64,000 nucleotides of DNA from DATHTS01 sp965219305 (GTDB taxonomy: Bacteria; Acidobacteriota; Blastocatellia; Pyrinomonadales; Pyrinomonadaceae): positions 3,720,001 to 3,784,000 of the forward strand of contig OZ244725.1 in assembly GCA_965219305.1 (NCBI GenBank), written 5' to 3'. Below are positions 53,446-62,900 of this stretch, in pieces. The translations under genes were made by a program, and so were the position numbers. The notes under the pieces were generated by a model. It had not been told where the DNA came from. It ran no database searches and worked only from the letters and a program-made list of their open reading frames with translations. The stretch's first letter is position 1. Each line of letters starts with the position of its first letter.

Positions 53446-54252
53446 CTAAACTTTAATTTTTTTCGACTCTGCTTTCTTCACACCGTTCTTTTTAGAACTT
53501 TTCGAATCGGTCGCGCTGAATTGATTAGCAAGTTCTTCGGCTTGCGCCTTCTGTGCGAGAAGCAAATGATCGCGCATCGCATTTCGCGCCGAATCGGTGT
53601 TTCCTTCACGAACGGAGCGGAAAATCTGGCGGTGCATCTCCGCAGATTCCTTCAAATCGTGGGCGCGATGGACGGTTTTGCTCCGCACGTCGAATAAAAT
53701 ACTCGCCACCATATTCATCAATGCCGTAATTATTCGATTTCCCGAAGCCGCCGCGATAATTTGATGAAAACGCATATCGTGGACAAGATATTCTTCCGGT
53801 TCGTCCAGAGTAGCAAACATTTCCGCCAATTCTTCCGCGAGTTCCGCAAGATGTTCACTCGTCGCACGTTCCGCCGCAAGTCCCGTGATCGCCATCTCAA
53901 GCAGAAGACGCGCCTCAAACATTTCGGCGGACGAAAAACCGTGCAGGGAAGCGAGCAGTCGCAAAGGATTGCTGTCGAGCGCGGGCGAAGCATCGGCTTC
54001 AACGACGAAAGTTCCTGCGCCTTGTTTTGATTTCAAAACCCCGACCGCCGCCAATGTGCGAATTCCGGCACGCAGAGTCGGGCGGGAAACGCCGAGTTGT
54101 TTTGCAAGATCGCGTTCCGGCGGCAGGCGGTCACCCGCTCTTAAATCGCCTCGGTGAATCATCTCGCGCAGCCGCGTAACGACTTCTTCGGCGGTTGTGC
54201 CGCCAGAATCGTGGTCAATCGTTTGGAAAATATCTCGGTTTTGCTTGGGCAT
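53446..54252 (-). CDS. GntR-family transcriptional regulator, FCD type
   Basis: A 268-residue regulator. The winged HTH (about residues 20-85) reads IHRGDLRAGDRLPPERDLAK followed by QLGVSRPTLRAGIRTLAAVGV. The FCD ligand domain (about 110-235) includes HDMRFHQIIAAASGN and EMHRQIFRSVREGN, whose Asp/His residues usually bind a metal and a carboxylate ligand. The C-terminal tail is Lys/Ser rich. It lies between the pectinolytic operon and fbp. FCD regulators of uronate genes (UxuR, ExuR) bind TTGGT-type palindromes, so the sites at 8131 and 43254 are likely targets. Confidence 0.9.
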   Translation of the reverse strand: MPKQNRDIFQTIDHDSGGTTAEEVVTRLREMIHRGDLRAGDRLPPERDLAKQLGVSRPTLRAGIRTLAAVGVLKSKQGAGTFVVEADASPALDSNPLRLLASLHGFSSAEMFEARLLLEMAITGLAAERATSEHLAELAEELAEMFATLDEPEEYLVHDMRFHQIIAAASGNRIITALMNMVASILFDVRSKTVHRAHDLKESAEMHRQIFRSVREGNTDSARNAMRDHLLLAQKAQAEELANQFSATDSKSSKKNGVKKAESKKIKV

Positions 54253-54335
54253 CTTTTGTGAAATTAATTTATATTTTCTAGTATAGCCTATAATATGCTT
54301 ACAAACAGATTTTGTCGAAAAGTTTTTAATTATTT

Positions 54336-56693
54336 CTACTTTTTCGCAGCGGGCAGCGGCTCGGCAAAAACTTTAATTAAAATCAGCGAAAATTTCTCGC
54401 CTTTTGAATTTACGCGCTGATGCGGCGTGCCGCGCGGAACGACAATCAGATCGCCTTTTTTGATAGTAAAAGTTTCGCCGCCGATAATTTTTTCGGATTT
54501 CCATTCTCCGGGCGTTGCTTCACGCGGATTTTCGAGTTTTCCGCCGAGCGTTAATTCCGCCGAACCTTCGAGAACGTAAAAAACGTCATCGGAAGCATCG
54601 TGAACTTCGGCAGTCGCCGAATCGCGCGTTTCATCGTGCTGAACTGCAACGCGAAGCTGCATTCCTTCACCGCCGATCAAATCTTCAACTTTGTTTTCGC
54701 CGCGCAGAGAATTCTCCAAATCGGCAACCGACTGTCCGGTTTTTACAACAAAAGCGCGAATCGGTTCGGACGGCTGACGACTTTGCGAAACGGAGTTTGC
54801 CTGTTTCAAAAGCCAGACGCTCAGATCATTTGCCGCCGCAAAATTCTGAAAATCGGCAGGCAATTTTCTGCCGTCAACATATTCGTTGTAAAGCCACGGA
54901 TCGCCGAGCGCGTAAACCGTGCCTTTGCCGAATTTGGAAACCGCCATAATTTTATCGCCGTTCCAATCGAGAACCGATTTCGCATCGCCGGAAAGTTTGA
55001 GCGACGAAATTTCCTTCAAATAAAGTTTGTTCGCCGTTTTGAAAATTTCATTGTTCGCCGGAATTGTAACTTTTCCTTGCTCGAACTGATTATCCTTGAC
55101 GAGATTTTTGTTGTCTTTGTTAAATTCGATGCCGAATTCTCGCGCCAGATTATTAAAATGATCGAATTCCGCATTTCCGAAATCGTTGCTCAAAAGCACG
55201 AGAACGCCGCCGTTTTTGACGTAATCTTTGATCGCCGAAATATGCGCGGCTTCGACAAAATTCGGTTTTTCGGTTTCCTTTTCCGTGTCGGGATCAACGA
55301 TGATGTAAACGCTTGCGTTTTTTAGATTTGACGAATTCGGCGCGTCTTTCAAAGTCGCTAAGTTCGCGCCGTAAGATTCAAAAACTTGTCCCCACAGCGA
55401 AAAACCGCCGTTCGACATTTCATTCCATTTGTAATGCCACGAAATCATTTCGCCGTTGTCGCCTTTTTTCATTTCATCGTTGAAAAAAGAATCGAGCAAA
55501 ACTGTTTTTCCCTTACCGATTTGCGGACGCTTCATCAATTCTACTTCCGTCGCCGCCAAAATATACGCGCCGACACCTTTCGGATCATTTTGCACGATTT
55601 TTTCGCCGACATAATAAGCGTAATCGCCCGCGCGATAAGGATTTCCGCCAAGTCCCGCGCCGCCGATCGTTTTTTCTAAAGTAATTTTTCCGCCGTTCGC
55701 CTGCGAGATAAATTCTTTGTTTATTCCCGCCCAACTTTTGTCGGCAGTTTTTCTAAATGTTTCCGGCAAATAACCCATTCGCACACCTTTCGCCATCGCA
55801 TAAACGAACATCGCCGACGCGGACGCTTCGAGATAATTTCCTTTTTCATTCGGTTTATCTAAAATCAGCCACCACGTCCCCGATTTTTTGTCCTGAACTT
55901 TTTCGAGCGCGGTCATTTCGCGGTTCAAAATATCAATCAAAACCTGACGTTTCGGATGATCTTTCGGAAAATAATCAAGCACGTCAACAATCGCCATCGC
56001 ATACCAACCCATCGCGCGTCCCCAAAACTGCGATGCTCTGCCGGTATTTTTATCAGCCCATTTCTGCTCTTTCGATTCGTCCCATGCGTGATAAAGCAAG
56101 CCGGTTTTCTCATCGCGGACGTGCGATTCCATCCAAATAAATTGATTTGCAATGTCGTCGAAATCTTTCGATTCATTAAAAGTTTCCGCGTATTCGGCGT
56201 AAAACGGCTCGCCCATATAAAGCCCGTCGAGCCACATTTGATACGGGTAAATTTTCTTGTGCCAGAAACCGCCTTCTTTCGTGCGCGGGTGATTTTCAAG
56301 CTGCGAACGAATCAGATCAGACGCTTTTTTATATTTTGCTTCGCCCGTCACACGATACATTAAAAGCACGGCGCGTCCCATATTGACCATATCAATATTG
56401 TAATCTTCAACTTTGTAAGTTTTAATCGAACCGTCGTCCTGCACAAAAGTATCAACGCCTTTTTTGATAAAATCGAAATATTTTTTATCGCCGGTTTCAA
56501 ACCATAAGTTTTTTATTCCCGCAAGTTCCGTCCCGAAATCGTAAACCCATTTCGGCGGAATTCCCGCGCCGTTCGGCGAATCTTCATAAACGCGGTTCAT
56601 CGCCGTGTCCGCCATTTGTTCGGAAAGGTTCTGCGCCGAAACGACTGCCGAAAAAAGTAAAACTGTCAGAAAAATACTTGTTAAAAATCTCAT
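54336..56693 (-). CDS. GH105 unsaturated rhamnogalacturonyl hydrolase fused to DUF4350-like and cupin domains
   Basis: A 785-residue exported protein. ATG 56693 opens a signal peptide (MRFLTSIFLTVLLFSAVVSA); a longer frame would overlap the next gene. Residues about 25-395 form the GH105 (alpha/alpha)6 barrel with WVYDFGTELAGI, YQMWLDGLYMGEPF (catalytic Asp) and ASQFWGRAMGWYAMA. Residues about 400-630 look like a DUF4350/ThuA-type alpha/beta domain. The last about 130 residues form a cupin (DVFYVLEGSAELTLGG, VPRGTPHQR). GH105 removes the unsaturated uronate left by rhamnogalacturonan lyases. The fused cupin may bind or process the sugar acid. Confidence 0.88.
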   Translation of the reverse strand: MRFLTSIFLTVLLFSAVVSAQNLSEQMADTAMNRVYEDSPNGAGIPPKWVYDFGTELAGIKNLWFETGDKKYFDFIKKGVDTFVQDDGSIKTYKVEDYNIDMVNMGRAVLLMYRVTGEAKYKKASDLIRSQLENHPRTKEGGFWHKKIYPYQMWLDGLYMGEPFYAEYAETFNESKDFDDIANQFIWMESHVRDEKTGLLYHAWDESKEQKWADKNTGRASQFWGRAMGWYAMAIVDVLDYFPKDHPKRQVLIDILNREMTALEKVQDKKSGTWWLILDKPNEKGNYLEASASAMFVYAMAKGVRMGYLPETFRKTADKSWAGINKEFISQANGGKITLEKTIGGAGLGGNPYRAGDYAYYVGEKIVQNDPKGVGAYILAATEVELMKRPQIGKGKTVLLDSFFNDEMKKGDNGEMISWHYKWNEMSNGGFSLWGQVFESYGANLATLKDAPNSSNLKNASVYIIVDPDTEKETEKPNFVEAAHISAIKDYVKNGGVLVLLSNDFGNAEFDHFNNLAREFGIEFNKDNKNLVKDNQFEQGKVTIPANNEIFKTANKLYLKEISSLKLSGDAKSVLDWNGDKIMAVSKFGKGTVYALGDPWLYNEYVDGRKLPADFQNFAAANDLSVWLLKQANSVSQSRQPSEPIRAFVVKTGQSVADLENSLRGENKVEDLIGGEGMQLRVAVQHDETRDSATAEVHDASDDVFYVLEGSAELTLGGKLENPREATPGEWKSEKIIGGETFTIKKGDLIVVPRGTPHQRVNSKGEKFSLILIKVFAEPLPAAKK

Positions 56694-56698
56694 AATCT

Positions 56699-57628
56699 TT
56701 ATTTTTTGATCTGCGGAATAAAGTTCATTTCCACTAGCCACATCTCGCAAAGTTTTGTCCATTCTTCGGTCGAACCGGGATTATTTCTGAGCGCGATATT
56801 GTGACCGCCGTTCGGGAAAATATGAATGCTCGCCGAGATATTTTTGTCCAAAAGCGCGTTGTAAAACATCAAACTGTTTCGCGGATTCACCGATTTATCA
56901 TCCGCCGCGTGAACGATAAACGCGGGCGGAGTTTTTTCCGTTACCTGTTTTTCGAGCGAAAATTTTCCCACTAATTTTTCAGATGGATTTTCGCCCAAAA
57001 GATTTTTTCTGCTTCCTGCGTGTGCGAATTCGCCCATCGAAATCACGGGCGAAACGAGAATCATAAAATTCGGCGCAAAAGAAATTTTATCGAATTCATC
57101 GCCGATCTTTGCAAAATCTTCGGTCGCAGTTCCGAGATTTGCGGCAAGATGTCCGCCGGCGGAAGTTCCGAAAACGCCGATTTTGTCAGCGTTGATTTTC
57201 CATTTTTCGGCGTTGGCACGAATCATACGCATCGCACGTTCTGCGTCCTGCAAAGGCGCGATTTCTCGCTGCTTCAAATCCGGCGAATTCGGCAGACGAT
57301 AATTTACGACAAACGCCGAAATGCCAATCGAATTAAACCATTTTGCGATCTGATGTCCGGCGATCAAATACGCCAGACGTTCATAACCGCCGCCCGGAAA
57401 AATCAAAACTGCCGCGCCTTTGTTTTCCTGCTCGGACGGAAAAAATGCGTAAAATCCGGGCGTTCCGACTTGATAAATCCGCTCGTTGCGAATGTCGTCC
57501 TTCAAATTCATTCCCTTTGAATTCGGCATTTTCCCCGCCGGATAAAGCGGCACGAATTCCTGCGCGAAAATGCTCACCGGAAAAATCAGCAAAAAGAGAA
57601 TCGAAATTTTAAAGACGAATTTTCGCAC
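56699..57628 (-). CDS. Secreted alpha/beta-hydrolase, polysaccharide esterase-like
   Basis: A 309-residue exported esterase with signal peptide (MRKFVFKISILFLLIFPVSI). It has LIFPGGGYERLAY, where GGGY forms the oxyanion loop, the nucleophile elbow GVFGTSAGGHLAANLG, the acid in HAADDKSVNP and histidine in GGHNI. Relatives are annotated as xylan or pectin acetylesterases. It lies 5 bp from the GH105 start and overlaps the acetylesterase stop by one base, so it is tightly embedded in the pectin operon. Confidence 0.87.
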   Translation of the reverse strand: MRKFVFKISILFLLIFPVSIFAQEFVPLYPAGKMPNSKGMNLKDDIRNERIYQVGTPGFYAFFPSEQENKGAAVLIFPGGGYERLAYLIAGHQIAKWFNSIGISAFVVNYRLPNSPDLKQREIAPLQDAERAMRMIRANAEKWKINADKIGVFGTSAGGHLAANLGTATEDFAKIGDEFDKISFAPNFMILVSPVISMGEFAHAGSRKNLLGENPSEKLVGKFSLEKQVTEKTPPAFIVHAADDKSVNPRNSLMFYNALLDKNISASIHIFPNGGHNIALRNNPGSTEEWTKLCEMWLVEMNFIPQIKK

Positions 57629-58374
57629 TATTTTTTCAGATATTTTCGCAGTTTGATCTTTTGTTTTTTGATCTCGGCAACCGCCGCTTTCGCCATTTCT
57701 TCCGCACCGAAATCGTTAAAATGAGTGTTGTCTTCAACGCCTTTCGGATAATTTGCGTTTTCGCCTTCTTTCAACTGCAAAAACAATTTACGCGAATCTT
57801 CCGCGCCGTATTTTTTGATAATCGCCTCACTCAAACGGTGCATATCAATCAAAGGCACTTTCATTTCGTTAGCGACTTTGCGAACTGCATCGGGATATTC
57901 GCCGTGCGAATCAACAAAATTTCCGTTCTCGTCAAACTTTCGCCGCATCACGGGCGTGAGCAAAACCGAAAACGCTTTTTTTGCGCGAACATCTTTTACA
58001 AATCGAATTAGATTATTTCGATAATCCGCATTCGGCGCGGCGTAGCGTGTCGGGTCTTCCGATTTTTCGTCGTTGTGTCCGAACTCAATAAAAACATAAT
58101 CGCCCGCTTTCAGATCGTCAATAATTTTCTGCCAGCGACCTTCATCAATAAAACTTTTCGTGCTTCTGCCGTTCTGCGCGCGGTTATCAATTTTAACTTT
58201 TTGCGCGTCGAAATACTGCTGAAGTTTTTCGCCCCAACCGGTTTCGGGACGTTTATTTTCCGCTTTTTCCGCCATCGTCGAATCGCCCGCCAGAAAAATG
58301 GTAATCGGCGATTTTTGCGCTGAAATGTTCATAGCGAAAAGTAAAATAGAAATTGTAACAACATAGAACTTCAT
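57628..58374 (-). CDS. Rhamnogalacturonan acetylesterase (CE12-like SGNH hydrolase)
   Basis: A 248-residue exported SGNH hydrolase. After a signal peptide (MKFYVVTISILLFAMNISA) come block I FLAGDSTMAE (nucleophile Ser), the Gly/Asn blocks NGRSTKSF and FIEFGHNDEK, and block V DNTHFNDFG with catalytic Asp and His. It removes acetyl groups from rhamnogalacturonan, making it accessible to lyases. Its stop shares one base with the next gene's start. Confidence 0.9.
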   Translation of the reverse strand: MKFYVVTISILLFAMNISAQKSPITIFLAGDSTMAEKAENKRPETGWGEKLQQYFDAQKVKIDNRAQNGRSTKSFIDEGRWQKIIDDLKAGDYVFIEFGHNDEKSEDPTRYAAPNADYRNNLIRFVKDVRAKKAFSVLLTPVMRRKFDENGNFVDSHGEYPDAVRKVANEMKVPLIDMHRLSEAIIKKYGAEDSRKLFLQLKEGENANYPKGVEDNTHFNDFGAEEMAKAAVAEIKKQKIKLRKYLKK

Positions 58375-58426
58375 AAAGTTTTATTGCCCGCAGAATACGC
58401 GGAAAACGCGGAAAAATTAAAATAAA

Positions 58427-59881
58427 TTAACTCTTTTTCGTCGGCACAACTTCGGCTGCAACATCATTTATATCTTTAATCAATTTGCCGTTGACGCGGA
58501 CGTTTTCGATCTTTGTATTTACTAAATTCGCCGCGATAATTCCTTTGGCGACCGTTTCAAAAGTCGAATTTTTGATCTCGATATTGTAGATCGGCGCGTT
58601 TTCAAAACCCTGCGCGTCCATCACGTATTCACTTTTTCCGCTATTGATATTGTCCGCGACAAAATTTCGCATCACGGGCGTATATTTGCCTTTCGCGCCT
58701 TCTTCATAATTAAAATCAATCGTGATGATCGCGTGCGCGACTTGTCCGATTTTTATATTTCTAAAATAAAAATTCTCCAAAAGACCGCCGCGCGAAGCGT
58801 TATTTTTAACGCGCAGAGCGTGATCGAGATTAGGCGAATCCATAATGCAGTTTTCGCCGAAAACATTTTTCACGCCGCCGGAAATTTCGCTTCCGATCGT
58901 GATTCCGCCGTGTCCGTCTTTCATTTCACAGCCGCGCACGATGACGTTTTCAGTCGGCACGTTTATTCGTCTGCCGTCATTATTTCTGCCTGATTTTATC
59001 GCAATGCAGTCGTCGCCCGTGTCGAAATAACAATCTTCAATCAACACATCTTTGCAGGATTCGGGATCACAGCCGTCGTTGTTCGGTCCGTGCGAATTGA
59101 TGTGAACTTTTCTGACCGTGACGTTTTCGCACAAAACCGGATGAATTTCCCACATCGGCGAATCAATGATTTTTACGCCTTCGATCAAAACATTTTTGCA
59201 TTTATAAGGCTGAATAAACTGCGGTCGCAGATAATCTTTTTCGCCGCCGAAAATGCGCTGTTCGAGCGGAACATTTTCGTCCATCATTTTATAAAGTCGC
59301 GCGCGCGCTTCCTTTTGCGAAATAACATCCGAATCGCCGCCGTAACGCGCATTTCCGTGCCATTTCCAGAAGAAAGATTTGCCTTGCCCGTCGAGAGTTC
59401 CTTCGCCCGTAACCGCAATGTTTTCCTGCTCATAAGCGTAAATAAACGGCGACAAATGCATCAATTCCATTCCTTCCCAGCGCGTGTGAACGATCGGCAT
59501 ATAATCTTTCGGATTCGTCGAAAATTTCAGCGTCGCGCCTTTTGAAATGTAAAGATTTACATTAGATTTCAAATGAACCGCGCCTGTTAAAAATTCTCCG
59601 GCGGGAACGACGATGCGCCCGCCGCCGTTTTTGCTGCAATCTTCAATCGCTTTTTTTATCGCGTCGGTCGCCAGAGTTTTTCCGTCTGCAACCGCGCCGT
59701 ATTTCGTAATCTTATAATCTTTATTTTTGAATTTCGGCGGTTTGATGCGCGATAAAATCTGCTTGTATTCGGTTTCCCAAACATCGGCGGTTTTCGTCTG
59801 TCCGAAATCAGTTCGCGGTAAAATCAGACTCGTTGCCGCACCTGCCAGTAAAAGTTGTAAAAATTCTCGACGATTTTTCAT
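58427..59881 (-). CDS. GH28 polygalacturonase, Tat-exported
   Basis: A 484-residue enzyme. ATG 59881 is preferred since it opens a twin-arginine signal (MKNRREFLQLLLAGAATSL); an upstream frame adds 14 residues without function. The right-handed beta-helix carries the GH28 catalytic motifs: NNDGCDPESC (NxD), FDTGDDCIAIKSG (DD), GHGG and LRVKNN (RxK). It cleaves polygalacturonan or rhamnogalacturonan, most likely exo-acting given the insert-rich N-terminus. It follows the CE8-PL1 gene on the same strand. The 52 bp before the acetylesterase contain a partial TTGCCCGCAG repeat (58385-58412). Confidence 0.92.
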   Translation of the reverse strand: MKNRREFLQLLLAGAATSLILPRTDFGQTKTADVWETEYKQILSRIKPPKFKNKDYKITKYGAVADGKTLATDAIKKAIEDCSKNGGGRIVVPAGEFLTGAVHLKSNVNLYISKGATLKFSTNPKDYMPIVHTRWEGMELMHLSPFIYAYEQENIAVTGEGTLDGQGKSFFWKWHGNARYGGDSDVISQKEARARLYKMMDENVPLEQRIFGGEKDYLRPQFIQPYKCKNVLIEGVKIIDSPMWEIHPVLCENVTVRKVHINSHGPNNDGCDPESCKDVLIEDCYFDTGDDCIAIKSGRNNDGRRINVPTENVIVRGCEMKDGHGGITIGSEISGGVKNVFGENCIMDSPNLDHALRVKNNASRGGLLENFYFRNIKIGQVAHAIITIDFNYEEGAKGKYTPVMRNFVADNINSGKSEYVMDAQGFENAPIYNIEIKNSTFETVAKGIIAANLVNTKIENVRVNGKLIKDINDVAAEVVPTKKS

Positions 59882-59940
59882 AATTTGTAAAAAATATCTG
59901 TGTTGAGATGCTCTCGTTAACAAAACATCTCAACAAATAA

Positions 59941-62900
59941 TTACCATCTCAAGTTAAATTCGGCAGTAAACACCAAATTATTTATGTTTTCATTGATAGT
60001 TAAAGCACTCGACGGATTGGCGAAGCTAAAGTTTCTACTTCCGACGTTTATGATGTAAGTTTCGCCGGCTGGAATGTCTTCAAAATGAAAATAACCCAGC
60101 ATATCGGTCGTTGTTGAAATTGCGATGCCGTCTCCGTTGATTAATGTCAAAGTCGCCCGTGGAATTCCGCGCCCTTGTGCAGTTACGACCTGTCCGCTGA
60201 CATTAACACCTGCCGCCGTCGGCGCAAGCACTATGGAATTCAAGTAATTGTCCAGATTGCTCAAACCGTTCGGAGCAATTATCCTTGCGTCATTCGGGTT
60301 ATTGGCATCAAAACCTCTGCTCATTTCATAGCTGTCGGGCATTCCGTCGCCGTCGGTATCGAGCGGCGGCGGCGTAGAATTAAGAACCGGGAAACCGCCA
60401 ACTTGCGTTTGCGAATCAATTAATGCGCCTGTTTCATTTCTGACTTCCGACGCAATTCGCATATCTACCGAATCCCGGACAAATGAACTTCCTGCCGTAT
60501 TTAACACGCTTGTATAAGCATTTTCGGCTGAATCGGCGTTAATATCCACCTGCGGACTTTCGACCGATTGGTCGGCAAGATCAAGCGGACTCGACTGCTG
60601 CGTGTAACTATTGACGAACATCGCCCAACCGGTATTTGTCCCGTCGTGTATTCCGTTGACGTTGCTGTCAATAATATTTCCGTTTTGATAAATATATGTA
60701 TTGACGCTTCCGCCGCTAAAAGCTCTCGTGCGTTTTGTCGAACCCGTGTTCGGTCCCGCTACCAGATAATTTCCGATATAATTTACTTTTGTAATGCCTT
60801 CATTTGCCGCGCCGCTGTAACTTGCGTCCGTTCCCCAGTCGTAAATTACGTTATTGACAAAATCGAGTGTGATATTGTCGCCGACTCGCGGATTGCGGTT
60901 GTAATGATGCGCGTATAAGTTGTGGTGAAATGAAATTCGACCGTTTCCGTAACGAATCAGAGAACCGTAACCGTGACGCTCATATCCGATTCCGTCATCG
61001 GTCAAATGACAGGAAAAATTCAAACTTTCCGAAATCATAGACCACTGCACAGTAACCCGTTCGGATTCCGTGACCGACAAACTTTCGTCAATGCTCCACG
61101 AAGCCGAAACGTGATCGGCTATTACATCTTTGGATTTATCAACCCAGAAAGAATCACCCTGCATCGTCGGGCATTTTACATCGCCGGGGCGAAAGCGCAT
61201 ATAACGAACAATAACGTGCTGCGCGTTAGTAACGACCGTCGTGAAACCCGCAATGGTAATGCCGTCGCCCGGAGCCGTTTGTCCGGCAATGGTTAAAAAC
61301 GATTTATTGATATTAAGTTGGGAATTCAGATAAATCGTTCCCGAAATATCAAACACAATCGTTCGCGCTCCGCTCGCGGTCGTAATGCCGTTTCGCAAAC
61401 TGCCCGCGCCGGAATCATTCAGATTTGTTACGTGATAAGTGTCGCCGCCGCGCCCGCCGACCGTGTATGCGCCCGCACCTTCAGCAGTTGAAAATGCTTT
61501 GACGTTTGATCTGATATTCAAATTTCCGGTCGCCGTTCCCGTGTAATTTGCATCGTTGACAGTTACGACGACCGTGTAATTTCCGACTGCCGTCGGCGTG
61601 GTCGGTGAACCGTTATAAGTTATCGAATAACTCAAGTTTGCCGGATTCGTCGTAACGGTGACGGATTTCGGATTGCCGTCGTAATTCTGCGTCAAACTGT
61701 CGAGTGAGATTTGCGCCGTCGCTTTGGCAATTATCAAAGTTCCGGTCGCCGAACCTTGATAATTCGGATCGTTAATTGTCGCAACGACCGTGTAAGTTCC
61801 GGCGTTTGTCGGTGCAGTTGGACTACCGTTGTAAGTAACATCAACCGCCAAACCGCCCGGATCGGTCGCAACAGAAACGGGTTTCGGATTGCCGTCGTAA
61901 ACTTGATTTAGATTCGACAGGGAAACCGTCGCCGTCAATTTTGTCTGCGGCGTAAATCCGGTAATGTTCACCGGATTACTGTAAAAGTCAACTTCCGTCT
62001 GCGACAAAGGATTATTGCAGCTATTGCGCGAAATCGGGTGTCGCTGCGAGCAGTCAACCGGATTGCCGCTCAGATCGGTCGTGTTGTATTCCCAGTAGCG
62101 AATGTTCGGATAATTCGCCGCTGTTACCGGATTTGTCGGACTATTGAATAACCAGCCGACGGGCGCGATGTGCGAATCCATCTGCGTGTTAATGAAAACG
62201 ACCTGACTATACGGGAAATCGTCCGGGTCAATTCGTCCGAGATAATTGCCGTTCGTGATTCCTGCTCCGGCGGTCAATTTACAGTTGACGTAAACATTGC
62301 CGTAAGTTCCCGCAGCGTTGCGAATCTGCGTGTAATAACCGCCGTTTCGCAATGATTTGATTTCGCAGTTCTGGAAAAATGTCGAGCCGTTGCCCCACAT
62401 AAAATCAACGTCGCCTTCGATATAACTGTTCGCCACATACGCCGATTTTTGCGTCAGAAGCGTGTCCTGATAACTCAAAAGATTAACGTTGTTGATTGTC
62501 GCCCGCAAACCGTTGGTGCGTAAGGCTTCCGCCTGCGAACCGCCCTGCGGCGTAGTATTGTGCAGCGTAATCGTTTCGACATTAAAATCAGCCGCTTCTA
62601 CGCCGAACGATGTGCGGTAACTGCCGGAAATCGCGCCGTTCAGATTATTGTTGTTGGCATATTGCTGAATCGTTCCCGCGCGACTTTCGCCTCTGACGGT
62701 AATCGAGGGTTTATTTGACGGAATATAGATAATTTCCGTGTAAGTTCCGTTTTTGACGTTGATAATTACGCGCTGCGTATTGTTCGCCGGAACGAAATCA
62801 ATCGCGCCCTGAATCGTGCAGAAATTGCCGGAACTGTTCGCCGCAACCGTCAAATTATTTGTTCCGGCGGCAGGCGCATTCGTTTTCGTCGTGAACGCGA

